Positions 50,754 through 59,092 of a stretch of DNA of 64,000 bases are shown here, piece after piece. Position numbers and translations under genes: made by a program. How positions within the stretch are numbered: position 1 is the stretch's first letter; the number at the start of each line of letters is the position of its first letter. The DNA comes from Martelella sp. HB161492 (GTDB lineage: Bacteria > Pseudomonadota > Alphaproteobacteria > Rhizobiales > Rhizobiaceae), in NCBI RefSeq assembly GCF_013184775.1, contig NZ_JAATVV010000003.1:248001-312000 (forward strand), written 5' to 3'. Below the pieces are notes generated by a model, which was given only the letters and a program-made list of their open reading frames with translations, did no database searches and had not been told where the DNA came from.

Positions 50754-51992
50754 TCAGTCGCGGTTTGGCCGGAAAATACGCGGCGTCGGACGGTCGAAGC
50801 TCGGGCGTCCTGCCATGAAGCCATGGGTGGCGGGAGCAATGGTGGCGACCGCTTCTGCCGGGGTCTCGGCATCGAATAGCACCACTGTCGCCGGTTGTCC
50901 GGGGGCGATCTGCCGTTGCTCAAGGCCGAGCATTTTCGCCGCTTGCTCCGTCACCATGGCGTAGACGACATCAAGATCGGCTGGCGTTCCGATCTGGGCA
51001 ATATTGGCATAGAGATTGGCCATGCGCATCAGCGACACATCACCGAAGGGCGTGAACGGGTTCATCACATTATTGGTCGAGAGCGTCGCATTGCCGCCGG
51101 CGGCGACCATCAGATGCGCCGGGGTCAATCCGCGCGGAACCAGGTGATCGGCATTGCGGCCATTGAGGAACAGATCCGTTGCCGGCAGAACCGTCAGGCC
51201 GATTCCAGCCTCCGACAGGGCGCGGATCTTTTCGGCGAATGCGGCGGGCGGCAGGGCGGAGAGCTTGGTGACATGCCCGATCGAGACGCGGCCTTGATAG
51301 CCGCGCTTGACCGTCTCGGCGATAATCGCCGGAACGTTGGAGCCCTGCGGGTCAAGGTCGAAATCGACATGGAAATCGACCGGCACGCCGAAGCGCTCGC
51401 CAAGATCGAAGATTTTTGCAATGTGGGTGGCCGGATCGGGATCGGTATAGGGGCAGCCGCCGACCTGATCTGCGCCGTCGGCAAGCGCCGTTGCCAGCAT
51501 TTCCTCGGTGCCGGGATCGTTGGTGAGCCCCTCCTGCGCAAAGGCGCAGATGATGATCTCGATCAGCGGCGCATAGTCACGCTTCAGCGCTTTGATGGCT
51601 TCGAAGGAACGGAACCCGGCCCGCGGATCAATCTCGACGAAAGTCCGCATCCGGTTGGTGCCATGGGCGATTGCCTGCTCAACCACGCGGGCGGCGCGGG
51701 CATAGACGTCTTCTGCGGTGAAGGCGGCCTTGGCCCTGGCGGTTTCGCGCACGGCCTCTGCCAATGTCCCTTCGCACAGGGTGCAGCGGGACATGATCCC
51801 GGCCTTGTCGAGATGGATATGGGTTTCGGTAAGGCCGGGCGTGGCAAGCCGGCCCTTCGCATCCAGTTCCGGCGCATCGCAACGGAAATTGCTGGCGACG
51901 GCTGCGATGTTTGCGCCGGAAAAGCCAATGTCGGTCAGGTCCTTCCGGCCGGCAAGGCGAGCATTGCGAATGACGAAATCGATATCTGACAT
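50754..51992 (-). CDS. Cytosine deaminase-like amidohydrolase 1
   Basis: A 412-residue metal-dependent amidohydrolase. The first metal motif is ETHIHLDKAG (His-x-His, about 60-69), with PVDFHVDFDLD (second His) and SIGHVTKLSALPP (third). Instead of the usual catalytic SDN, the last motif appears to be STNNVMNPFTPFGD, with Asn replacing the metal Asp at S-T-N-N. It is related to CodA, AtzC and isoguanine deaminase. MSDIDFVIRNARL is the chosen N-terminus (ATG 51992). It overlaps functionally with the next amidohydrolase, 13 bases away; the pair may act in sequence or form a hetero-oligomer. Confidence 0.88.
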   Translation of the reverse strand: MSDIDFVIRNARLAGRKDLTDIGFSGANIAAVASNFRCDAPELDAKGRLATPGLTETHIHLDKAGIMSRCTLCEGTLAEAVRETARAKAAFTAEDVYARAARVVEQAIAHGTNRMRTFVEIDPRAGFRSFEAIKALKRDYAPLIEIIICAFAQEGLTNDPGTEEMLATALADGADQVGGCPYTDPDPATHIAKIFDLGERFGVPVDFHVDFDLDPQGSNVPAIIAETVKRGYQGRVSIGHVTKLSALPPAAFAEKIRALSEAGIGLTVLPATDLFLNGRNADHLVPRGLTPAHLMVAAGGNATLSTNNVMNPFTPFGDVSLMRMANLYANIAQIGTPADLDVVYAMVTEQAAKMLGLEQRQIAPGQPATVVLFDAETPAEAVATIAPATHGFMAGRPSFDRPTPRIFRPNRD

Positions 51993-52005
51993 CTTCACGC
52001 TCCGC

Positions 52006-53190
52006 TCAGACCAGCTGGCCTGCTTCAGCAATCTTCCGCCCGGCCTTGTAGACGATACGGTCGCGGTCGCGTCCCGCAACGGCTTCGGCGAGCGAACCTG
52101 CCCGGACAAGCAGAAAGTCCGCAGCTGCGCCAATGGTCAGGGGCGCGCCGCGGCCAAGCACGGCACCGGAGGCCGCGGTGACGAGGCTGAAGGCCAGCGC
52201 CAGATCCGCATCAGCGCGGAAATCCTGCCGGTCGCAGATGATCCCGGCGCGCTCGATGAGGTCACCATTGCCGAAGGGGGACCAGGCATCACGGATATTG
52301 TCGGAGCCTGCGAAAATGCGCACGCCTTCCGCCTGCAGGCGCTTGACTGGCGGCATCGGCACCGGGCCGGGGCCATTGGTCATGATGGCGATGTTTGCTT
52401 TCGCCAGCAAGGCGGCGGTGCGGGCGAAATCGCTGTCGGACAACTCTCCGAGGCAAAAGGCGTGGCTGACGGCGACCTTTCCTTCCAGGCCAAGTGCAAT
52501 GGTGCGCTCGGCGATCTGTCTGAGCTCGAAAGCACCGAGCGCGCCGCCATCATGCAGGTGCAGGTCGATGCCGACGCCATGCTTCCCGGCAATCGCAAAA
52601 ATGACGTCGAGATGGCCGGAAATATCATTGTCGATGCCCGCCGGATCGAGGCCGCCGACGAGATCGGCACCCGCTTCGATCGCGGCGTCGAGAAGTTCGG
52701 CGGTGCCGGGATCGCGGATGATGCCGGATTGCGGAAAGGCAACCGTCTGAATGTCGATGAGGTGGCCATGGCTCTGTTTCAGCGACAGCACAGCCTCAAG
52801 GCCGGAAAGTTTCGCTTCGGTGTCGATGTCGACATGGCTTCTGACGGCAACGGTTCCCATTGCCGCGATCTGCGCGATCAGCGCTGCGCCGCGCGCGGTG
52901 ACGGGGAGCGAGACCGTACGACGCAATTCGCGTTCTGCGGCAATGCGTTTGGCCACCGTATCGCCGGGAATATGCGGGATGAAAGGCAGGCCGATCAGCG
53001 TCTTGTCGAGATGGATGTGGCCATCGACAAGGCCGGGCAGCAGCAAGCGCCCGGCTCCATCGACAATTTCTGTCGGCCCGGCGTTGCGGGCATCCGCGCC
53101 GATTGCGCTGATCTTGCCGCCGGTAACGGCGATGGTGGTTGGCGCGCCATTGCAGCCGATGATGTTTTCGATGACGAGATCGGTGGCCAC
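52006..53190 (-). CDS. Cytosine deaminase-like amidohydrolase 2
   Basis: A 394-residue amidohydrolase of the CodA/AtzC group: GHIHLDKTLI (about 57-66), GIDLHLHDGG (second metal His), VSHAFCLGEL (third) and the catalytic GSDNIRDAWSPFGN with an intact SDN motif. These enzymes replace an exocyclic amine of a pyrimidine, triazine or pterin with oxygen. Start is GTG at 53190 with GGGGGAAGG upstream. The full set of residues suggests this is the active partner, and the neighbour without SDN the variant one. Confidence 0.9.
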   Translation of the reverse strand: MATDLVIENIIGCNGAPTTIAVTGGKISAIGADARNAGPTEIVDGAGRLLLPGLVDGHIHLDKTLIGLPFIPHIPGDTVAKRIAAERELRRTVSLPVTARGAALIAQIAAMGTVAVRSHVDIDTEAKLSGLEAVLSLKQSHGHLIDIQTVAFPQSGIIRDPGTAELLDAAIEAGADLVGGLDPAGIDNDISGHLDVIFAIAGKHGVGIDLHLHDGGALGAFELRQIAERTIALGLEGKVAVSHAFCLGELSDSDFARTAALLAKANIAIMTNGPGPVPMPPVKRLQAEGVRIFAGSDNIRDAWSPFGNGDLIERAGIICDRQDFRADADLALAFSLVTAASGAVLGRGAPLTIGAAADFLLVRAGSLAEAVAGRDRDRIVYKAGRKIAEAGQLV

Positions 53191-53212
53191 GCCTTCCCCC
53201 TTGATGTTTCTG

Positions 53213-54244
53213 TCAGTCGATCAACTTCAGCCGTTTGGCGGCAGCGACACGGTAGAGCCGGTCGCCGCCCCAGGCCTTCTGCTCCTCCTGCGCGGAGAAT
53301 GTGAGGCTTATATCATGCTCGTCATAGGATGCGATCGCTGCGGTGCGGATTTCCGGCCAGTCCGGGCAGGGCAGGCTGCGCATCGCCTCAATCGCTTCGG
53401 CATCAGGCAGCGTCGGAAAGCCGATTTTCGGCATCAGCGACGCAATCACCTGCCAGAAAGCGCGATAGAGCGGTTCCCTGTCGCTTTCATTGACATGCCA
53501 GGTCACCAGCCGCATCCAGTGCATGCCGGTAACGGCGTGCAGCGCCGAGAAATCGAGCGTCGCAGCAAAAGCGGCAAGCGAGACTGAAGTCATTTGCCGC
53601 ACGGTGTCGGGACGGAAGATCAGCCGGTCGATCACCGGCGCGAAGCCTTCAAGGGCGGCAACCGCGCGAATATTATGCCAGAGCAGGTCTGTTTCGGTCT
53701 CGTATTCGTGAATGCCCGGAATGTCCGTGATCGCGGCCAGCACGGCGGCCGGATCTTCGGTGTCACCGGCAAAGCGGCCGGGAGCGGGCAGGGGCAGAAA
53801 GGTCGTCGCCCAGTAGCCGAGTGCGTGGCCGACCTCGCGGGCATCATTCTTGAGGACGCCATAGGCAAGCCGCATCAGCGGATGGGTGGCGCTTGCGGCA
53901 AGGCCCTGCGTCATCACCGGCAGGTAGTTGCGGATTGCCCGGTCAATACCGAGCCGCTGAACCTCGCCCACGAAAAAGCCGCGAAAATCGGCCTCTCGTG
54001 TCCGCTCGCCCAGCGCATCGGTCCAGTTATAGGGGTCGATGGCGGCGACCGGCGCCGGGATTGATGGCACCTGATGGCCCTCGCGATAGGTCTCGTACCA
54101 TTCGTCGAGGCGCTCGGGCGTTGCGCCGAGCCGGTCAAGAGCGATCAGCACCATCGGCACATGATTGGCGAGCAGATAGGGAAACTCGACGCTTCCCGTC
54201 TGGGCCTTGCGCAGCACGGTGTCGAGCGATAGGGGCATGGTCAT
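53213..54244 (-). CDS. Questin oxidase-like protein (DUF4243)
   Basis: A 343-residue all-helical protein matching the questin oxidase family: FPYLLANHVPMVLIALDRLGATPERLDEWYETY (about 21-53), THPLMRLAYGV and HALGYWATTFL, with repeated conserved His residues (NHVPM, HALGYW, DLLWHNI, LHAVTGMHWMR). The fungal enzyme opens the ring of the anthraquinone questin in a Baeyer-Villiger-like step with NADPH and oxygen; bacterial members are uncharacterised. GGAGGAG precedes ATG 54244. It lies between an FAD monooxygenase-like gene and an amidohydrolase, so a ring-opening oxidation is plausible. Confidence 0.8.
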   Translation of the reverse strand: MTMPLSLDTVLRKAQTGSVEFPYLLANHVPMVLIALDRLGATPERLDEWYETYREGHQVPSIPAPVAAIDPYNWTDALGERTREADFRGFFVGEVQRLGIDRAIRNYLPVMTQGLAASATHPLMRLAYGVLKNDAREVGHALGYWATTFLPLPAPGRFAGDTEDPAAVLAAITDIPGIHEYETETDLLWHNIRAVAALEGFAPVIDRLIFRPDTVRQMTSVSLAAFAATLDFSALHAVTGMHWMRLVTWHVNESDREPLYRAFWQVIASLMPKIGFPTLPDAEAIEAMRSLPCPDWPEIRTAAIASYDEHDISLTFSAQEEQKAWGGDRLYRVAAAKRLKLID

Positions 54245-54261
54245 GTCAGTCTCCTCCCGCT

Positions 54262-55683
54262 TCAGGCGGAAATTTTGCCGCGCGGATCGAAATGCAGCTC
54301 GCTGTAGTTCGAAAAGGCATCATGCAGCCGGCCGCTTTCCTCCAGAAACAGCGTCTGCGTCATGCCATCGGCAATGCGCGCAATTCCGTATTTCACGCCG
54401 GTGATGCCATTGCTGACCGGCCCCAGACTGGGCACTGCGCCGCCGTTGAACATATGGATGCGGCGCACCCATTGGTCCGCATCGCTTCTCGGGGTCAGTT
54501 CGAAACCATGGCCAAGATAGGGGAAGGCACCGATTGCGGGGGCCTCCTCGATGACTTCCGGCGTGAACCGATCTTCCCAGCGCTGAAACCGGCCTTCAAG
54601 GACGGCAAGCTCCGGGCGCAGCGTGAAGTCTATCGCATAGCCGGTGCCGAGCAAGATGTGATCGGCCATGCGCTTGCCCCGGGCTGTCGTGACGGCCAGT
54701 CGTTCGCCTTCGATGGCGATGGACCTTATGCCGCTGGCAAATTCCATCCGGAACTGCGGATAGGCGCAGGCGCGGTCATACTGATCTTGGGTCGGCGGCA
54801 CTTTCAGGGCAAAGAAACTTTTGGAGAACCGCCATTTTTCGTCGTCCGACAGCGATGCATAATGGCCGAGATAGCCGGGGAAATTGGTCCAGGCCAGTGC
54901 TTCGGTGCGCGACAAACCATCGGCGCGGGCGACCATCGTCACGCTTTTCGCACCTTCTTCGAGCGCCCTGACCGCCCAGTCGAAACTTGATGTCGCCGAG
55001 CCGAGTACGATGACATCCTTGTCCGCAAGGTGGCTGTCATCAGCCTCTTCAGCGCTGTGGGTCCAGAACTGTCGCGGCAGAGCTGCAATGTCGGCGGGGA
55101 TAAGTGGGCCGCCGCAGCCATCCGTGCCATTGGCGAGGATCAGATGGCGGCAGGTGATTTCGGCGGGAAGCGCCGTGTTGCCTGACAGTGAGAGGCGCAC
55201 GCCGTTGTCACTTTCCGCCAGCGCTTCAAGCCGGGTCTCGTTATGGATGTCGACGTCGATCGCGTCGCGGAACCACAGCATGTAGTCCATCCAGTCGGGC
55301 CGGGCGATCTTCTCGATCCCGGCAAAGCTGTCAGCGCCATGGACGGTTTCATACCAGGCCCGCGGCGACAGGCTTGGAATGCCGAAATCGGGGCCCGCCA
55401 GCGTCTTCGGCGAGCGCAGTGTCTTCATCCGGGCAGAGGTGATCCACGGCCCCTCACGCCCCTTGACGGCCTGGTCGATGACGACCACGCCGCGGATGCC
55501 GCGCCGCTTCAGTGCGAAGGCTGCGGAAAGACCGTTGAGGCCCGCACCGACAATGACGACATTGTAGCTATTGTCTGCTTCCGGTTTTTCCAGCCAGACC
55601 GGCGCCATGCCCTCGATACAGTCGATCTCATAAGCAGCGCGTGCCTTCAGCGCGGCAAGCCGTGTCTTCAGATCTTCGCTCAT
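54262..55683 (-). CDS. FAD-dependent monooxygenase-like oxidoreductase
   Basis: A 473-residue two-dinucleotide-fold flavoprotein. The FAD-binding GAGLNG is at 46-51 in NVVIVGAGLNGLSAAFALKR, and a second nucleotide loop VIVLGSATSSFDWAVRALEEG (usual GxGxS) near 225, with ILLGTGYAIDF near 340 as the ATG/GTGY motif of class B monooxygenases. It resembles lysine N6-hydroxylase or flavin monooxygenases. It is the first gene of the minus-strand catabolic set, 17 bases before the questin-oxidase-like gene, and likely starts the attack on the substrate. Confidence 0.87.
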   Translation of the reverse strand: MSEDLKTRLAALKARAAYEIDCIEGMAPVWLEKPEADNSYNVVIVGAGLNGLSAAFALKRRGIRGVVVIDQAVKGREGPWITSARMKTLRSPKTLAGPDFGIPSLSPRAWYETVHGADSFAGIEKIARPDWMDYMLWFRDAIDVDIHNETRLEALAESDNGVRLSLSGNTALPAEITCRHLILANGTDGCGGPLIPADIAALPRQFWTHSAEEADDSHLADKDVIVLGSATSSFDWAVRALEEGAKSVTMVARADGLSRTEALAWTNFPGYLGHYASLSDDEKWRFSKSFFALKVPPTQDQYDRACAYPQFRMEFASGIRSIAIEGERLAVTTARGKRMADHILLGTGYAIDFTLRPELAVLEGRFQRWEDRFTPEVIEEAPAIGAFPYLGHGFELTPRSDADQWVRRIHMFNGGAVPSLGPVSNGITGVKYGIARIADGMTQTLFLEESGRLHDAFSNYSELHFDPRGKISA

Positions 55684-55840
55684 GGCTGAAAATCCTCTGG
55701 CTTTGAAAACATGCGCATTCTTTGGTCCGATCGGGAAATTGATTAAAGCTAAGGCAGAAAAGGCGGCTTCTGTCTTAATTTTGGGCGATAATGTTCTATT
55801 TTGTGATTTTTTACCGCGATTGAAATTTTGTCAAGTGCGC

Positions 55841-55879
55841 TTGAGTGCGTTTTTGTTTGATGTATAGTGTTTTCGATCA
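55841..55879 (+). promoter_or_regulatory. Promoter with overlapping DeoR-like sites
   Basis: TTGAGT (55841-55846), 16 bases, TATAGT (55863-55868) form a plausible sigma-70-type promoter 55 bases before the binding-protein ATG. TTTTGTTTGAT (55851-55861) inside the spacer and GTTTTCGATCA (55869-55879) after the -10 box resemble the TTTTGTTCGATCA repeats beside the DeoR gene, so binding there would repress transcription. Confidence 0.5.
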
Positions 55880-55923
55880 AGTCGCCAGGTCGGGCGTCTG
55901 AAGGTCACAAAAAGGGGAATAGT

Positions 55924-57189
55924 ATGAAACTTGCATCCGCAGCAGCACTGACCGCGCTCTTGCTCGGTTCCACCGCCCTTGCTCAGGACAAGCCGCTTGA
56001 TGGCGTGACCTTGACGCTCGCGTCTCAAAATGACCAGTTCGCCGCAGTGATTGCGGATCTGGCGCCGAAATTCGAAGAGGAAACCGGGGCCAAGCTGAAT
56101 GTCGATATTCTCGACTATGGCTCGCTTCTGACCAAGACCACGGCCGACTATATCGGCGATACCGCGGGTTATGATCTCGTCACCATGGATATCGTCTGGG
56201 CCGGCGAATATGCCGAGAACGGCTATTCTGTCGATCTGACCGATCTGATCAAGCGCGATGCCGCCGAGATCGATGTCGATGACATCTATCCCAATCTGAT
56301 GATGGGACTTGGCAATTTTGACGGCAAGCAGGTTGCCTTTCCGTTCGCCGGCTATGCCAATGTGCTGGCCTATAACAAGACCATGTTCGATGCGGCAGGC
56401 CTGACGGCGCCAACGACGATGGAAGAGTTTGTCGCCGACGCCAAGACGCTCACCGATCCGGAAAAGGGCGTTTACGGCTTCGTTGCCAATGGCCAGAAGG
56501 GCCCGGCGGTCGCGCAGGACTGGATGCAGTATAATACCGAAATGGGCGGCTCGATCATGGGCCCCGACGGCAAGCCGGCGCTCAATTCCGAAGCCAATGT
56601 TCAGAGTCTGACGGTCTATGCCGATCTGTTCAAGACTGCTGCACCGCCCGGCGCCGCCAATTATGACTGGGGCGGCCGTGAGGAAAGCTTCCGTCAGGGC
56701 GTTGCCGCTCAGATGCAGACCTGGTCTGTCGGTGCGCCCGGCTATTACAATCCCGACATGTCAAAGATCGTCGATGACGTTGCCATCACCGTTGCGCCGC
56801 ATGGTGAAAATGTACCGCCCGCCTATGGTATCGGCGGATGGGGCATGGCGATCAATGCTGACATTTCGCCCGAGCAGCAGGAAGCGGCCTGGACCTTCAT
56901 CAAATGGCTGACGAGCCCTGCGATCCACAAGGAGTTCAATCTCATGGGCGCCGGAAGCTTCCTGCGCAAGAGCGAGATGAGCGACCCGGATCTGCTGGCG
57001 AAATTCCCCTTCCTGCCGGTTGTTGCCGAAACCTTTGAGAAGGGCGACTACAACTATCGCCCGCGTATCCCTGAATATCCGCAGATCCAGGACATTCTCG
57101 GCACGGCTGTGAATGATGTTCTGGTCGGCAATGCCGATCCGAAGGAAGCGCTGGATGCCGCGCAAAAGGAAGCCGAAGATCTGTTCTGA
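55924..57189 (+). CDS. ABC carbohydrate-binding protein (family 1), second system
   Basis: A 421-residue solute-binding protein with a signal peptide (MKLASAAALTALLLGSTALA, cleavage about 20-21). Mature features: VTLTLASQNDQFAAVIADL, YDLVTMDIVWAGEYAENG, the hinge VAFPFAGYANVLAYNK and YGIGGWGMAINADISPEQQ. It is most like polyol/sugar binders of rhizobia. AAGGGGAA precedes ATG 55924. The first gene of an operon with two permeases; the ATPase lies in the opposing operon. The ligand is perhaps a polyol or sugar acid, given the SDR and FGGY kinase nearby. Confidence 0.92.
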   Translation: MKLASAAALTALLLGSTALAQDKPLDGVTLTLASQNDQFAAVIADLAPKFEEETGAKLNVDILDYGSLLTKTTADYIGDTAGYDLVTMDIVWAGEYAENGYSVDLTDLIKRDAAEIDVDDIYPNLMMGLGNFDGKQVAFPFAGYANVLAYNKTMFDAAGLTAPTTMEEFVADAKTLTDPEKGVYGFVANGQKGPAVAQDWMQYNTEMGGSIMGPDGKPALNSEANVQSLTVYADLFKTAAPPGAANYDWGGREESFRQGVAAQMQTWSVGAPGYYNPDMSKIVDDVAITVAPHGENVPPAYGIGGWGMAINADISPEQQEAAWTFIKWLTSPAIHKEFNLMGAGSFLRKSEMSDPDLLAKFPFLPVVAETFEKGDYNYRPRIPEYPQIQDILGTAVNDVLVGNADPKEALDAAQKEAEDLF

Positions 57190-57214
57190 CCGGCACGCCG
57201 TGATATTGTGAAAT

Positions 57215-57243
57215 TGCCCGGTGGCCGTCATCGCCGCCGGGCA
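57215..57243 (+). promoter_or_regulatory. Intercistronic hairpin after second sugar-binding gene
   Basis: TGCCCGG (57215-57221) and CCGGGCA (57237-57243) pair, with inner GGC/GCC, and no T-run. The same arrangement as after the other two binding-protein genes (4724, 20011), favouring excess of binding protein. Confidence 0.65.
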
Positions 57244-57279
57244 TGCTGATCCCGCTTTTGAAATGACCGGAAGTATACC

Positions 57280-58224
57280 GTGAGCGCAGCTGTCTATGAA
57301 ACTGCCGAGACGCTGATCGTGCCGAAAGGCATGGCCTTTGCCACCCGCCGCCGGCTGTTCCTTATCGCCATGGCCCTGCCGGTCATCATCTATGTGCTTG
57401 TCGTCGGCGTATGGCCGCTGGCACAGGGCATCTTCTACTCGCTTTATGACTATAACCTCATCCGCCCGAAGCGGACGAAATTCGTCGGGCTGGAAAATTA
57501 CGTCGAAATCCTCACCGACAGGACGTCGCGGCAGGCGCTGATCAATACGGCGCTGTTTACGGTCGGTGCCGTGTTTTTCGAGCTGGTGCTCGGCTTCATT
57601 CTGGCGCTGGCGCTGTGGAAAGATGATCGCTTCAACCGCATCGTGCTGGCGCTGATCCTCGTGCCGGTGACGATAACGCCGCTGGTGGTCGGGCTGATCT
57701 TCAAGGGGCTTTTGGCCTCCGATTACGGCATGATCGGCTATTATCTGGCACAATGGGGGCTGACGGATCCGCGCGGCCTGTTTGCCGATACCCGCATGGC
57801 ACTGGCGACGCTGATTTTCGTTGATGTCTGGGAGTGGACGCCGCTTGTGACGCTGATCCTTCTTGCCGGTTTGAAGGCGCTGCCCGGCGATATTCTCGAG
57901 GCTGCCTCCGTTGACGGCGCGACGGGTCTGCAGAAGCTGCGCATCATCGTGCTGCCGCTGATGCTTCCCGCAGTGCTGCTGGCGCTGATCCTGAGAACCG
58001 TCGATGCTTTCCGTGTGTTTGACAGTGTCTACGTCACCACCGGTGGCGGGCCGGGAAATGCGACCAATACGCTGATGCTGCATGCGGTGAAGCAGGGGCT
58101 GGAATTCTTCAATATCGGCTATGCCTCGGCGATCGCCAATCTGACGCTTCTCATCATCGCCGTGATTGCCACCGTCTTTTCCGTCACAATCCGCTATGCC
58201 GACCGGAGGGCCAACGGACGATGA
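57280..58224 (+). CDS. ABC sugar permease 1, second system
   Basis: A 314-residue permease, six membrane segments (first LFLIAMALPVIIYVLVVGVW), docking loop EAASVDGATGLQKLRIIVLP near 208. Start is GTG at 57280 after CCGGAAG; no in-frame ATG is nearer than residue 24. Stop overlaps the next start (ATGA). Confidence 0.9.
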   Translation: MSAAVYETAETLIVPKGMAFATRRRLFLIAMALPVIIYVLVVGVWPLAQGIFYSLYDYNLIRPKRTKFVGLENYVEILTDRTSRQALINTALFTVGAVFFELVLGFILALALWKDDRFNRIVLALILVPVTITPLVVGLIFKGLLASDYGMIGYYLAQWGLTDPRGLFADTRMALATLIFVDVWEWTPLVTLILLAGLKALPGDILEAASVDGATGLQKLRIIVLPLMLPAVLLALILRTVDAFRVFDSVYVTTGGGPGNATNTLMLHAVKQGLEFFNIGYASAIANLTLLIIAVIATVFSVTIRYADRRANGR

Positions 58225-59039
58225 ACCGTACCGCCTATCTCGATATTGCCCGCAAGCTCTTTCTGGTTGCCATGCTCGCCTTCTTTCTGCTGCCCTTCCT
58301 GTGGCTGGCAACAACGGCCTACAAGCCTTCCGGCGACATTTTCTCCATTCCACCGCGCTTCACCTTCTCGCCGACGCTGGATCAGTTCAGAACCGTCTTC
58401 CGCCTGTTCGATGTCTGGAATTTGCTGAAATCGAGCGTCATCATTGCCGCTGGTTCGGTGATCCTGTCGCTGCTGCTCGGCGTTCCGGCCGGCTATGCGC
58501 TGGCGCGATCGAAAAGCCGCTTTGCCATGGCAACGGCCTATTTCCTGATGGCGATCCGGATGATCCCGTCGGTGGCGGCGCTGATCCCGTTTTACATGAT
58601 GATGCGTGATGTCGGCCTGCTGGGCACCTGGATGGCGGTCATCCTGATCAACTCCATGCTCAATGCCGCCTTTGTCACCTGGATGATGTTCTCCTATTTC
58701 CGCGGTCTGCCGAAGGAGCTGGAAGAAGCGGCGCTGACGGATGGCTGCCGTCAGCTTGGTGCCTTTTTCAAGGTCGCTCTGCCTGCCGTCAGGGCCGGCA
58801 TCATTGCCTGTGTGCTGCTCTGCCTGATGTTTTCCTGGAATGATTTCCTCTATCCGATGTTCCTGACCAAGCTCGATACCAAGCCGCTCTCGGTGGCGCT
58901 GCTGTCGGCCTATGGCACAAAGGATATCACCTGGGGCACGCTTGGAGCGCTCGCCCATTTCTCCACCATCCCGATTGTCATCGTGGTGCTGTTCCTCAAC
59001 CGCTATTTCGTGCAGGGGCTGACCAAGGGCATTCACTGA
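58221..59039 (+). CDS. ABC sugar permease 2, second system
   Basis: A 272-residue permease with six membrane segments. The docking loop is EAALTDGCRQLGAFFKVALP near 172, where the usual Asp-Gly is kept but Cys follows. The C-terminal RYFVQGLTKGIH is typical of MalG-type partners. ATG overlaps permease 1. It is convergent with the ATPase gene, which it needs for function. Confidence 0.93.
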   Translation: MNRTAYLDIARKLFLVAMLAFFLLPFLWLATTAYKPSGDIFSIPPRFTFSPTLDQFRTVFRLFDVWNLLKSSVIIAAGSVILSLLLGVPAGYALARSKSRFAMATAYFLMAIRMIPSVAALIPFYMMMRDVGLLGTWMAVILINSMLNAAFVTWMMFSYFRGLPKELEEAALTDGCRQLGAFFKVALPAVRAGIIACVLLCLMFSWNDFLYPMFLTKLDTKPLSVALLSAYGTKDITWGTLGALAHFSTIPIVIVVLFLNRYFVQGLTKGIH

Positions 59040-59041
59040 AG

Positions 59042-59071
59042 CGCGGGGCGGTGACGCTGGCCGCCGCGCCC
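59042..59071. terminator. Possible bidirectional terminator hairpin
   Basis: GCGCGGGGCGG and CCGCCGCGC can pair imperfectly around a 9-base loop, directly after the permease 2 stop and before the convergent ATPase's end. No T-tract, so weak. Confidence 0.35.
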
Positions 59072-59092
59072 TTCACGAGACAGCGACCGAGG

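Noticed and set aside
56761-58353. A 530-codon open frame on the minus strand
   Set aside because: Antisense to the binding-protein and permease genes; its Gln/Arg/His-rich composition is typical of antisense of membrane proteins.
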